This document shows, piece by piece, positions 35,640-46,329 of a stretch of 64,000 nt of DNA. The notes beneath the pieces were generated by a model, which made no database searches, was not told where the DNA came from, and worked only from the letters and a program-made list of their open reading frames with translations. The translations under genes were made by a program, and so were the position numbers. Source of the stretch: Saccopteryx bilineata (Eukaryota; Chordata; Mammalia; Chiroptera; Emballonuridae); assembly GCF_036850765.1 (NCBI RefSeq), contig NC_089492.1, positions 75,837,982 to 75,901,981 on the forward strand. The letters are read 5' to 3'. Position 1 is the stretch's first letter. The number at the start of each line of letters is the position of its first letter.

Positions 35640-35795
35640 GTCTCCTGCTTGGGATGATCACCCCTTCCTAGCTGTGTCCCTGGCACCAATGACCTCTCTC
35701 CTCTGGGTCTCAGTTTCCCCATCTGTCAAACAAAACTAATCCCTCAATGTTTGTTTTGTCTTTGTGAAAGATGAAATGAGACAGCATTGTGTGAG
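35640..35795 (+). mobile_element. MIR SINE fragment
   Basis: 'GGGTCTCAGTTTCCCCATCT' and 'GATGAAATGAGACAGCATTG' are MIR core and 3' sequences. Confidence 0.5.
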
Positions 35796-35827
35796 ATACC
35801 CATGTTAGGCCTGATGCGTAAGCGTCA

Positions 35828-35861
35828 CGATGATGATGATGATGATGACGACGACGATGAT
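35828..35861 (+). repeat. (GAT/GAC)n trinucleotide repeat
   Basis: GAT and GAC units, about eleven in all. They read as a run of aspartate in one frame, but there is no supporting gene. Confidence 0.9.
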
Positions 35862-36462
35862 AGTAATGTGGGCTGCTTCATCCTGAGCTTGGCTCAGCTA
35901 CCTAAGAGGCTTCTGTCGGTTTTCTTACTCCTCCCAGTAAATTCCTTCGGGATGGGCCAAAGAATATTTAAAAGGTCAAAGTGCATTTCATAGAACATTA
36001 CTCTCTGGAGATTCTCTGTAGACAAAAGTTATCTGTTTTCAGATACATTGAGGAAACTCAGAGATCTCAGAGCACACGAGATTGTGAACAGCTCTGAGAA
36101 GTAAGATGCTGCAGAGGTGAGTAATTCTGCACTGCACACCCCACTCCTGCATGCATACTTACACCAAAGAGTGTTCTGAGGTACAGGTAAATGCAACAGA
36201 GAAAGATGGGGGGGGGGCTTGGCAAGGCAGCGTTCTTAAGGAGGGCCTGGTGGTAGTGACCTTGGTCCTGAACATCAATGAGGCATTGCCCAGGCAGGGC
36301 TGAATTAGATAGACACCAAGGTCCTACAGGCAGTCAGGAAGAATTCAGAGTCACTAATCTGCGCCTTCACGCAACCTTGTTTGTACTCAAAGACTGGTGG
36401 GGCCAGGCAATGTTCCAGTTATGAGAGGAAGAAAAAGGTGAAAGGTGTTGGAACATTATTCC

Positions 36463-36795
36463 TGCTATGGATTGAACTGTCTGCCCTCAAAATGCAAATG
36501 TTGAAGCCCTAACCACCTTCCCAGTGTGATGGTATTTGGAGATGGGGTCTTTAGGTTTAGATGCAGGTGGGGTCTTCATGATGGGATGAGTGCCCTTATA
36601 TAAAAGAGACACCAGAAAGATTGTGCTCTGCCATTTGAGGATACAGTAAGAAGGCAGCCTTCTGCAGCCAGGAGGAGAGGTCTCACCAGACCCTGACCAT
36701 GCTGGGATCCTGATCTCAGAAGTCCAGCCTCCAGAGCTGTGAAAAAATGAATGTGTTAAGCCACCTAGTCTGGTAATTTGTTATACCAAGGCAAA
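36463..36795 (+). mobile_element. MLT1-type MaLR solo LTR (ERVL-MaLR)
   Basis: Starts TGCTATGGATTGAACTGT, then the MLT1-like 'GTGATGGTATTTGGAGATGG', 'GAGTGCCCTTATATAAAAGA' and 'AGCCTCCAGAGCTGTGA', ending near the 'AAGCCACCTAGTCTGGTA' segment. It is an ancient retroviral LTR with no internal genes. Confidence 0.8.
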
Positions 36796-36799
36796 CTCC

Positions 36800-38385
36800 T
36801 ATTTCAAAACTTACAGAATGTTAATGTATCTGTGCAAGTAGGCATTTCTGTCACATATGTGTTTTATTTCACATCTTTTAAACTATATTAAATTTTACTT
36901 GTCAGTAACTGAAAGAGCAAAGCAAAAGAATTTTATAAATGTTTTCCCACTTAAAAGACCCTTTTTATAGCATCAAAGATATATTTCTATTTTTCAATAA
37001 CTTTTCTTTTTCAAATGCCATATCAATTATAAGTTAATTTGAAAGAACAAGTTTTTTTTTTCCAAACAAATGGCATAGGGCCTAGTATTTCTGGCTAGTC
37101 TCACCATGTAACAGGAGTGTAGGGTTTCAGTCTGGAGTCATCCTCCTGTCCCTCTCCTTTTGGAGCTACTCATCAAATGACAATGAGATGAAGAGACGGT
37201 TAGTCTCTGCTGCAGGTTCCCACCATGCAGAACTGGCCCTCTCACTTGCATATGAGACAAAGGAACCCAGGACTCTTTTTAGGCTTCTACCTCACACCCA
37301 CCCATCACAACGCAATCCCCCAAATTTATTTGATGGTCTTCTTTCTCCAGTTTTACAACTCTGGCCATCCTTCTTCAAACAACTTCCCAAGTGCCAGGCA
37401 GACCGCGCACCCTCTCTCTGGAGCACACAAGATCTCAGATCTCAGTAGAATGTGTTTCAAAAGGGAAGTGTCATAACAGTTCTCTGGATTTCATCATCGT
37501 GAACTTAGATCCCCTTAAAACACACTCCTGGGTGCACACACACAGATCTCACTTTACAGGTAGGCATTAAAAGTTTTCCAGACAAGACTCAATAGTATAG
37601 ACAATAAACATTCTCCCTTCTTGAATTGTTGAATTGGACAGCCTTAGCACACAGCTCTAAATTGTGTAGACACACCTAAAAGCATAGAGAAGACAGAGCA
37701 AGAGCGCAACACACAGTCACCTCTGTCTGTCTTTTCTCTCCGATTCTCCTTTGTAACTAGACCAGCAGTAAGGTACCCATGAGGCCTTCCATAGTATTCT
37801 CTAGGAGGACTTCTCACATTGCTTCCTCCATGTGTTTACTCCTGGAACTGTTAATAGAGAGTGAGTAAAGAAAGAATCATGCAGGACTAAGATGTTTGAA
37901 TGCTATGGTCAAGTGCACCTTGCTGCCTTTATACCTCTCTACCTGTATTTGTGGCAATCTTGGGGTCAGAAGAGGAAACAGGAGAGGTCTACTGCTATAG
38001 TGGGAGAAGACGGCCTTGGGGATAAGGATGTAAGGCAGGAGAGGGATAGTCCAGTGTAAAATGATGACCGTACCCATGAGGACAAAGAAAAGGCAACAGG
38101 ATAAGACAACCTGGCTAGGTTGAGAACAGAATGGGGAGAGTATGAACCCCCATCACACATAGTTGAGAGGATACAAAAAGAACACGCACATAGGAGAAAG
38201 AAGTCTTAGAGTTACCTGGGAATTCTCTAGGAATGTGTCTGGATTAAGACTATGGTCCCAGGAAGGAAAAGTAAAAAGGAAAGGAATTCTGAAAAAACAC
38301 TGAGCAACACTCGGCATGTCATTAGATGGAGATAATACTGCCTGGCCAGGTAGTGAGTCAATCGTTCCTAGACTGCTTGCCCTAC
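36800..38385. other. Intergenic, no gene seen
   Basis: No repeat family, exon or regulatory cluster recognised. Confidence 0.5.
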
Positions 38386-38389
38386 AATA

Positions 38390-38491
38390 GCAGTTCTCAG
38401 CTCTTAGTAGCCATCAGAGTTACCTGGAGGGCAAGGTGAGGCGGTGAGGCGGCAGCTGCTGATCCAAGGACTGCACTTAGAGAACCACTGT
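38390..38491 (+). mobile_element. Short MER5-type MITE
   Basis: Short element bounded by 'AGCAGTTCTCAGCTC' and 'TTAGAGAACCACTGT', with 'CATCAGAGTTACCTGGAGGG' inside. Confidence 0.55.
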
Positions 38492-39142
38492 TGTAGGAGA
38501 CCATGTGGCTTTGTTACTAGAAAAACTTGGTCTAATAAAGGACAGGTAAAGAGAAAACGAGGTGTGTGGTTCCAAGTCCATCAAAAGATCATGATGAGAC
38601 AGACCCACAGTATTCATCTCTGTGTCTCTGAAGGCAGCCAAGCCCTTTGAAATGATAAGAACTTGTACTTTTCTAGGTAGTTCAGGACCTATGTGAATTC
38701 CTAAATCAAGCTATTTGCATTTGGGGATGGTTTTGTTGGTGGTGGCAATAGTTTTGATGTTTATTTGAAGAAAGTCACCACCCATTTGAGAAACCATGGA
38801 CTCTCAAAATAAGTTTCCCATGGGAAGGGCTCCATGGAGGAGAAAGGAAGCCATTGTTTCCTTTATGTCAAATGAAATGTGCAAGCCTCTGAAACCCGAA
38901 TAAATGAGCAAATAAAAGATAAAAGTGCAAGGGAGACCATCCTTCAAATCTACAAAGGCAAAATAATTAAAAACTAGGTGAACATTACTGTGGAAATAAT
39001 AGAACTTAATAGTACATATTAATTATATAAACAGAAGCCGTGTTCCTCCAGGGCCTACTCCATCATTGGGTACTGAACTATGATACACCCAATATATATA
39101 TATATATTCCAACTTCAGCCCCTAGAGCTGGGCCATTCAGAC

Positions 39143-39326
39143 CAGTGGTTTTGAAACTTAAACAAGCATCAGAATCACAGGAAGGACTTAAGAAAACACA
39201 GGCTCTAGGGCCCTACCTAGAGAGGATCTGATTCAGTAAATCTAGAGTGGGCTCAAGAATTTGTATTTCAAAAAATACCCAGCAAAGACTGATGCTTGGT
39301 CAAGGCCACACTTTAGGAATTGCTGG
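39143..39326 (+). mobile_element. MER5A-like hAT-Charlie MITE
   Basis: Starts CAGTGGTTTTGAAACTTAAA, has 'CATCAGAATCACAGGAAGGA' and 'CTGATTCAGTAAATCTAGAG', and ends near 'CACACTTTAGGAATTGCTGG'. It is the first of three related blocks within 560 bp. Confidence 0.7.
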
Positions 39327-39335
39327 TTTAGAGCT

Positions 39336-39515
39336 ACAGTTCACAAGTTGGTCACATTATAGAATAATTTGAGGAGCTTTTTTAAAAAATTCTAATTCTT
39401 ATCACATACCTCAAAACAAATTCAGAATCTCTGGGAATGGAACTCAAGTATCAGTGGGTATTTAAAGTTCTCAGTGAGTCCGAGGTGGAGCCCAAGTAGA
39501 GAATTTCTAGCTAGA
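39336..39515 (+). mobile_element. MER5-like MITE, diverged
   Basis: 'TTTGAGGAGCTTTTTTAAAA', 'CAGAATCTCTGGGAATGGA' and 'GTGAGTCCGAGGTGGAGCC' follow the MER5 layout, with more divergence than the blocks either side. Confidence 0.45.
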
Positions 39516-39696
39516 TCAGTAGGTGTCACATCAGAGCACGCACCAGAATCACCCGGAGGACTTGTTAAAACAGACTGCTGGCCCCGCGTCTGGAGTTTGC
39601 CATTCAGTAAATTTGGTTGGGTCTGAGAACGTGCATTGCAATCACGTTTCCAGGTGATGCTGCTTTTGGTTCCAGAACCACACTTTGAGAACCATC
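39516..39696 (+). mobile_element. MER5A-like MITE
   Basis: 'GCACCAGAATCACCCGGAGG', 'ACTTGTTAAAACAGACTGCT', 'CCAGGTGATGCTGCTTTTGG' and the end 'CACACTTTGAGAACCATC' match MER5A closely. Confidence 0.75.
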
Positions 39697-40444
39697 AGGT
39701 AGACCAATTTGAATCTGAATTTGGAGTCTATAAGGGAATCTAGTAAGAAATATTGCAGTTAGCCTCACCCGACCCCCAAAATTCCAACAAAAACTCGGCG
39801 TTGGGATTTAATTCATCTGGGATGGCATGTGGCACAAGTATGCTATTCAAAGTCTCCAGGTGATTCTAAGTGCATCTAAGACTGACACTCACTACCACAA
39901 CAGCAAGGGGAGGATGCAATAAGTGCCTCAGCCGTAATATTTGTTGCTCACCTGGTTGAATATGACCTCCTCTCAGTATAATATTTTTCTGCTTTAGTCA
40001 TCATATGCAATATATATCCGTGCTTTAGAAAAATACTATATTAAAATAAATGGAAGTCTATGACAGTCATTTCTGAATTTGAAAAATAGCTAGGTTAAAC
40101 TAGGAGGGGATTCTCCCCCTTTCCTTGCTATAAATACATCTTACTGTCTGAAAAAAAAATTTTAATGTAACATGGTAACCCATCCCTTTGGAGATCTGCA
40201 GCTAGTCATGTAAACAGAAACATTATAACTGTTATTATAAAGGCAGTTTCCTATAAATGAGAATTTATACTTATATCTGAATAAATTTGAAACACCTTGG
40301 CTCCAGGAAAACAACTTCGGGTTTGGAGAACACAAACTAGAGTAACAGTTTACTGCCAGCTGAAGTTTTGAATATACAGGGTCGTTTTTTAATCACACGG
40401 TATGAGAATAACTTGTCTGCAACAGACAGTGGAAGCTGAGATTT

Positions 40445-40477
40445 GGGGATGGGGTGGGGTGTGGATGGGGGAAGGGG
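40445..40477 (+). other. G-quadruplex motif
   Basis: Four or more GGGG runs separated by 1-7 bases, in otherwise AT-rich sequence with no gene or island nearby. Confidence 0.5.
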
Positions 40478-40701
40478 CAGATAGAGTCAGCTCCTCATTA
40501 GACTTTTCCTGGCCAGCTCTGTGATATCAGTCAAATATACGTTTGTAAATAATTGCTTTATACTTCAGCTTTCACTGGAAACTACTGTATTGTGTTTTAG
40601 CAGCTGATTTAGTAGGTTACCATTTGTGAACCTTCTAGGATATACTATGCAAGTTCCAGTTCTTATACCAACCAGGTCTTTAGAAATTTAGCACTGGAAA
40701 T

Positions 40702-41806
40702 CTAAGATACCATTTCACACCTACTACTAGTACGGCTATGACAAAAAAGACAAACCATAGCAAGTACTGGCGAGGACCTGCAGAAGCTGAAGACAAGATG
40801 TATCACTGGTTGGGAACTTATAGCCAATTTGGAAGCTGTTTTCAGTTTCCTTTAAAGTTAAACATAAGTCAAGCTCACAAGGAGCAATTCTGCTCCTAGG
40901 TATCTTCAGGGGTCCCAAACTACTGCCACAGGCCGCATGCAGCCCCCTGAGGTCATTTATCCGGCCCCACCGCACTTCCGGAAGGGGCACCTCTTTCATT
41001 GGTGGTCAGTGAGAGGAGCACATTGACCATCTCATTAGCCAAAAGCAAGCCCGTAGTTCCCATTGAAATACTGGTCAGTTTGTTGATTTAAATTTACTTG
41101 TTATTTTAAATATTGTATTTGTTCCCATTTTGTTTTTTTACTTTAAAATAAGATATGTGCAGTGTGCATAGGGATTTGTTGATAGTTTTTTTTATAGTCC
41201 GGCCCTCCAACGGTCTGAGGGACATTGAACTGCCCCCCCCCCGTGTAAAAAGTTTGGGGACTCCCGTATTTACTGAACAGAAGTGAAAACATGTTCACAC
41301 AAAAACATTCATGTGAAGGTTTATAGCAGCAATCTTCCTAATGGCCAAAAGGTAGAAATGTCCATCAAATGTCCATCAACAGATGAATGAATAAAGTAAA
41401 TGTGTTTATAACTCATGCAATGGAATATTAGTCAGCAATAAATGGGCAATACTGGCATACTGGATGAACCTTGAAAACATGCTAAATGAAAGAAAGCAAT
41501 CACAAAGGATAACATAGTACATGATTCCATTTAGATGAAATGTCATAACAGGCAAGTCTGTATAAGAGACATAAAGTACATTAGTGATTGCTTAGAGCTA
41601 GGGCAGGGGGAGGGAGGCATATGGGGAAAGTGAAAGTTAAAGGGCACAAGGGTATTTATTTTTCTGCTGTTTTTTGAGAGGATGAAAATGTTCTAAAATT
41701 GACCCTACTGATGTTGGCATTTATCTGAATAGACTAAAAACCATGGAATCATCCACTTTAGATGGAGGATTGTACTGCACGTGAATTACATCTCAATAAA
41801 GCTACC
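40702..41806 (+). mobile_element. L1 3' end, interrupted by hAT copy 2
   Basis: ORF2-end text before 40900, then after the hAT element 'GTGAAAACATGTTCACACAA', 'GCAATGGAATATTAGTCAGC' and the 3' end 'GAATTACATCTCAATAAAGC'. It is decayed and non-coding. Confidence 0.82.
40907..41266. mobile_element. Non-autonomous hAT transposon, copy 2 (inverted relative to copy 1)
   Basis: Nearly the reverse complement of the element at 18437-18800 along its whole length, including the CCGCACTTCCGGAAGGGGCA segment. It is inserted in another L1 3' part. The flanking duplication is degraded (GGTATCTT against GTATTTAC), so this copy has decayed more or its ends have changed. Confidence 0.88.
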
Positions 41807-41890
41807 TGATACTGAATGTGGCTGCCTGAGAAATGTCAGAGGCAAATTTCCATCAGCCCATTTCTGACATCACCTTGGACGTGACTCTGG

Positions 41891-41901
41891 GCGCGTGCGC
41901 A
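41891..41901 (-). promoter_or_regulatory. NRF1-like site
   Basis: The minus strand reads TGCGCACGCGC, matching the NRF1 core YGCGCAYGCGC. NRF1 sites are typical of CpG-island promoters, which supports a promoter role for the island. Confidence 0.55.
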
Positions 41902-42281
41902 GGGAGCTTCCCATCGCGAGTTCAGGGGAGCGGGGTTCAGAGGCGCCGCTGGGGCTGCGCTTAGATGCCCCCTACAGCACCCTAGCGCTTTCCCGGGGCG
42001 CCTCGGCCGCTCGCTGCAGAGGTCGGGTGGGGCGTTTGCTCCAACGGGGGCGGGTCCCTACGCTGTCGCCAGGAGGATATTTGATGACTGTCTTTCTTCC
42101 CTCTCTTTCCCAACAAAGGGTGACCGACCTCCCGCATGACCTGGCAAGAGCTGCAGTTCCCTAGCCACGTTTCCCCCCATTGTGTGCGGACGCTCCCAGA
42201 AGGCAGAGGACGGCGGGACCTGCGGGAGGGACGGAGACCGGCAGGCCTTGCGCCTCGGACCCGCTGGCCCCTTCCCGCGGC

Positions 42282-42303
42282 GGGGTGCGGGGTGGGGGAG
42301 GGG
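42282..42303 (+). other. G-quadruplex motif in the second CpG island
   Basis: Four G runs of 4-5 bases are separated by 1-3 bases. A second strong G-run cluster lies at 42518-42533 and a third at 42815-42839. Confidence 0.55.
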
Positions 42304-42430
42304 AGCCTCACTGCGGCGCAACCCCGGTTCCCACGCTCCTATTGTTGGCGACTTTGTTTCCAATTCCCATCATGTGTGCTAATTAGTTAGAGCCGCCGGC
42401 TGGCTGGGAGGCGTGTGGCCGGCCCAGCAG

Positions 42431-42448
42431 CAGGAAGATCACTTCCTG
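42431..42448. promoter_or_regulatory. Palindromic ETS-site pair
   Basis: CAGGAAG and CTTCCTG form 7-bp inverted arms around a 4-bp spacer, giving two head-to-head GGAA ETS cores. This arrangement is known to favour cooperative binding by ETS1-type factors. Confidence 0.5.
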
Positions 42449-42849
42449 TGGGGAGCGGGGCACGCATCGTGCTCCTGGGGCTTCTTACTCGCTCCTTGCC
42501 CGGGGAGCCAGACCGGAGGGGGAGGGGGGGGGATGCAGGGTTAAGGGAGACATTCCCATTAAACTCCCAATGTAAGATAGGCTTTGCAAAATTCCACCCA
42601 CAATTTCTTTGTTTCAGTGAGTCTTTTCCAGGAAAGTATTATAGTCTGCTCATTAAAAAAAATCTGTTTCACACAGAATAAAACAAGCAAACAAGCGTGT
42701 GCAACAGAAAAGAAGAAAGTCAACTGCCATGTCGGAAGTGGTGACTTTTGAGTCGGTGACTTGTCTGGACTCGAGCTTCGGAGTTTCATACACTTGGGTG
42801 CTCAACTTTTAGAAGGGGTGCGGGGGGGAGGGGGGAGGGACGACCAACA

Positions 42850-42900
42850 ACGGACAAACAACACGGCCAATGAAAACGGACAAACTACATGGCCAATGAA
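42850..42900 (+). repeat. 26-bp tandem duplication, each copy with a CCAAT box
   Basis: Copies start at 42850 and 42876 and differ at two positions. Each ends GGCCAATGAA. They lie 300 bp beyond the second CpG island and next to a G-rich run, so they could be part of its regulatory region. Confidence 0.65.
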
Positions 42901-43058
42901 GAGAAACTTGCTTTCTGTTTCTTGGCTTTTGTTGGGTTATTGGGTTACAAGATTTAGTAACATTTTGATGCTCACAATGGAAGTCCCCACTTTGAAGACA
43001 GTATATTATCCATACTCCTTTCCTGTAAATAAGAGGAAAGCTGTCTTTTTATTTAAAA

Positions 43059-43583
43059 AATAATAATAATTGAGTTTTTTAGAGAGAGAGAGAGGCAGGG
43101 AGGAGGAGGGAGAGAGGGAGAGAGAGATTTGCTGTTCCACTTACTGTATTTCCCCATGTATAAGACGCACTTTTAAAAAAATTGGGGAGGTCTAAAAACT
43201 GGGTGTGTTTTATACAGTGGTTGTAGATTTTTTTACTTGCATTTCCCACTTTTTCATGCTTGTTTTTGTGCTCATTGTTGAAGTCAGTAATTCGTCGTCT
43301 GACACAGATGAGGACAAGCTAATGGATGGGAATTTTAACAGTGATGAGTTGTATGAATTTTATGATGAATAAAACTTGAGTTCAATAGCTTTATGTAATA
43401 TATATATATATTTTTCAAATTTCAGGCCCCCAAATTAAGGTGTGTCTTACACATGGGATCATCTTATACATGGGGAAATATGGTATTTTTGTGTTCTTTG
43501 GTTCATTCTTGTATGTGCTCTGACCAGGGATCCAAACACAACCTTGGAGTATCTGGACAATGCTCTAACTAATGGAGCTACCC
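43059..43583 (-). mobile_element. VES-like SINE, minus strand, split by a DNA transposon
   Basis: The tail half (GA-rich stretch, then GTTCCACTT) is at 43059-43143 and the head half (CTGACCAGGGATCC to GGAGCTACCC) at 43486-43583. The two halves join into one SINE if 43144-43485 is removed. Flanking 8-bp duplications ATTTAAAA lie at 43051-43058 and 43584-43591. Confidence 0.8.
43144..43483. mobile_element. TA-flanked non-autonomous DNA transposon (mariner/pogo type)
   Basis: Terminal inverted repeats of 22 bp (43144-43165 and 43462-43483; 20 of 22 match, core TATTTCCCCATGTATAAGA). It is flanked by TA on both sides (43142-43143, 43484-43485), the target duplication of the Tc1/mariner/pogo superfamily. 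It lies inside a bat SINE, so it is no older than that SINE. Near 43280-43372 a short plus-strand reading frame rich in Ser, Asp and Glu ends ELYEFYDE-stop, which resembles the acidic end of a pogo-type transposase; this is inference. Confidence 0.85.
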
Positions 43584-43734
43584 ATTTAAAATTTTGTTTG
43601 TTATTTTTGAAAACGAGTGTTTTAGAGGACTTGCTGTAGAACCGTATGTGCTTTAGCAAGAGAGGAGGTTCTGCCCTTTCCTTGGGAAGCAGCAGTGCAA
43701 TGGAGGAACAAGACCAAGGGTAGCTTTGCTCAGC

Positions 43735-44345
43735 TCACATCCAGCAAGGATGTTTTGAACGTCTCCTATAAGCCTGGCGCTTGTCTCCAGCTGGCGATGG
43801 AGAGAGGAGACACCCAAAACCTGCCTTTCAGTAGCTTACAAATCCAGCTGAGGAGACAGATAGTTTGGTAAACTAGTGGTTAAGGATGATGACTCAGAAG
43901 TGTAGGCCTATGTTGGGGACTTTGAGCATCAAAGGGCAGCAGAACTAGCAGGAGAATTGGGGACAGCTTCCTGGGGAAGGAATGATTCATCTGACACTGG
44001 AATGACAAATGGCCAGAAGGGAGAAAAGGGCATTCTGAAAACAGGTACCAGGATGTATTAAAGGCCCACGGCCTTGATGGAGTGCCGGTGAGTGCAGGCA
44101 GGTGAGCACAGCTGCCCACAGGGCCAGAGGGGTGGGCATAGATAAGTTGGAGGGATGGGATCATAAAAAGTCTTGTTGAGGACCTTGGCCTTTATTCAAA
44201 ATGCCATGAAGGACTGTAAGCAAAGGAGTGAGCTCATCAGGTTTGTCCTTTAGAAAGAGAACTTGAGTGGTGGTTTGCAGGATGGGTTGAAGGGACTGAG
44301 CCAGAGGCAGGGCGAGGAGGCTGAGGACTGACATGGTAAGGGACT
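43735..44345 (+). mobile_element. L2 fragment
   Basis: 'CTATAAGCCTGGCGCTTGTC', 'GCCATGAAGGACTGTAAGCA' and 'GGGAAGGAATGATTCATCTG' follow the L2 3' region over about 600 bp. Confidence 0.55.
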
Positions 44346-44669
44346 GAAAGGAGGGGTGGAATGGAGAGAGGGGGGCAGCTTCTAGGGGTGTTCAGAGGTG
44401 GAATGACAGAGCATCAAATCTGACTGACTTTGATGATCAGCAACCAGGAGGAGTCTGGGACTCCAGGTTTCTATCCTGTACCCCTGGATGGATGATGGTG
44501 AGGTTCACTGGCAGTGGGACAAAGACCAGACTTTGGGCCATGCTGTGCTTCAACGTGCCTTGTGGAGCATCCAGGCAGATACATATACAAATATGGAGCT
44601 TCAGTGGGACAGGCTGGGGCTGGCAGGGCTGGGAGAAGGGAGCACTCCAAGTTGGGAAGGCAGCAAGTT

Positions 44670-44670
<1 letters not shown>

Positions 44671-44719
<49 letters not shown>

Positions 44720-44720
44720 C
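44671..44720 (+). repeat. (CT)n microsatellite
   Basis: About 22 CT units with one TTT interruption. Confidence 0.9.
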
Positions 44721-44954
44721 CACAGAAGTCTGGCAGGGGGCGGGGGCTACCCACCACAGGCAGCTTCTACACAGGCTCCTCCAAAGATGGGCTCAGGAGA
44801 GAGGACCGTGTGACCCCACATCTGCGGGATATCAACAGTGGTCAAATTCATAGAAACAGGAAGTGGACGATGGGACTGCCAGGGGGCTAGGGGACAGAGA
44901 AACGGGGTGCTGTCTTCTAATGGGTACAGACTTTCAGACTGCAAGAGGAAGAAG

Positions 44955-45075
44955 TTCTAGAGACCATTTCACAACACTGTGATGTGCTTACCACTACTGA
45001 ACACTTACAAATGGTTAAGATGGTCAATTGTATTGTTTGTTTGGTTTAATCACAATAATATTTTTTAAAAGTCTG
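44955..45075 (+). mobile_element. Short L1 3' tail fragment
   Basis: Matches the end of L1 3' UTRs: 'TGATGTGCTTACCACTACTG', 'AAATGGTTAAGATGGTCAA', then an A/T-rich end. Confidence 0.5.
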
Positions 45076-45229
45076 GGGGTAAGACTCAAGAGGGAAGGAG
45101 ATAACTCCACAGCCTCTTCTAGCCCACACTAGGATGAGATTCTCTGCCTTCTGCTAATGCACTTTCACCCATTCTTGTGGGAAAGGTTAAGTTGGAACAG
45201 ATATTTGTATTAAATAGTATAAATCAAGA

Positions 45230-45645
45230 GCCTTAAAAATGTTTATACTCTTTGACTTACTTATCCCACTGCCTGAAATAAAAAAAAAAATCTAAAATAC
45301 TGGAGGAAAAGAAAATAGAAAATATTAAATATAATTTTTAAACTAAGTATTCAATAATAGAAAAACAAACAATTAAACATAGTCAACGACCATACAACTG
45401 TTATACCCTTTTACAAGGAATTTATAACTATGTGGGAAATACTTATAAACTTAAGCAAAACAAAATCCAGGACACAAAATTGTATTTATACTTTGATCAC
45501 AACTAGGTTATACACATTCTTGACACAGAATAGGCCTGCCAGAAAATATACTAAACTGTTTATAGTAAACATTTCTGGTTGAGGCCATAGGTGATTATTT
45601 TCTCATTTACTTTTCTATATTTTCCAAATTTCTATCACGGGAAAT
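45230..45645 (+). mobile_element. Old L1M-type 3' fragment
   Basis: Diverged but recognisable: 'AAAAATGTTTATACTCTTTG', later 'AATCCAGGACACAAAATTGT' and 'TTTTCTATATTTTCCAAATT'. Typical of L1M families. Confidence 0.6.
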
Positions 45646-46329
45646 GGAACCTATATAAATTCTTTCTTCTTAATTTTCCTACAAAAGTTTGAATGACTCC
45701 TTTAACTTAAAAAGAGGTGATTTGCATTTAGCAGAAAACTGCATCCATTCATTATATTAGTGATTTCTAAAAGCATCCAAAGCCAAAGGGAAGGAGAAAC
45801 CACCTTTTAGTAAAAACTTAGAAAGACTTTGCAAATTCCTCAGGTATTCCAATAGAACTGTGTCTCTGCTGCTCTTGTGTGGGAAAGAGGAAGCGAATCT
45901 TGGCATCAGGAAGTGATAACGGACGTTTGAGCTGATTATAAGTGCTACAAAGGCAAATTAAGACCTTCCCTTTAATTGGCCATAATCGGTTAGACGAGGT
46001 AATAGGCCACCTGTGGCTGTCATGGAGCCAGGTCCCAGGAGCCCCCCACCACCACAACTTTGGTGTTGAGTGGTCCTAAGGTCAGCCAGGATGGGCTTTT
46101 GATGCCATATTGAGTTACACTGGCTGTGTCCCAAAGACCTATTCAGTCAAAACCTGAGGGTCCAATTTGGTTTACAACGTGTTGATAAAAAAGGAGGGGG
46201 AGGGTAACAGCATGGGATAGTTAAAAGAATTTATTTCTCTAAAAATAATCAACAACATAGTGAGTAAAGAATTGTGTTCAAGTCACCCTGATTTGACCTC
46301 ATGATGCCACATAACTTTTATTACAGTGC

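Larger units (their letters stand above)
33435..36460. other. Upstream flank of HEY1, no gene seen
   Basis: After the CpG island, composition falls to normal. An A19 run lies near 33822-33840, a pyrimidine-rich block at 34.17-34.6 kb and MIR fragments beyond. No exon supported. Confidence 0.5.
41880..42545. promoter_or_regulatory. Second CpG island, candidate unassigned promoter or enhancer
   Basis: A GC- and CpG-rich block about 9.4 kb upstream of HEY1, clearly different from the AT-rich L1 and intergenic sequence on both sides and free of recognisable repeats. It has an NRF1-like site at its left edge, an inverted ETS pair, G-quadruplex runs and an AT-rich TAATTA core at 42381-42386. The reading frames inside are short and overlap in all frames, with no known domain. 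No gene can be assigned; a non-coding RNA promoter or a distal CpG-rich enhancer are both possible. Confidence 0.65.

Noticed and set aside
35787..35993. Frame with a run of aspartates
   Set aside because: Produced by the (GAT/GAC)n repeat; no gene around it.
44437..44890. Frames rich in Ser-Leu or Arg-Glu
   Set aside because: Produced by the (CT)n microsatellite at 44671-44720.
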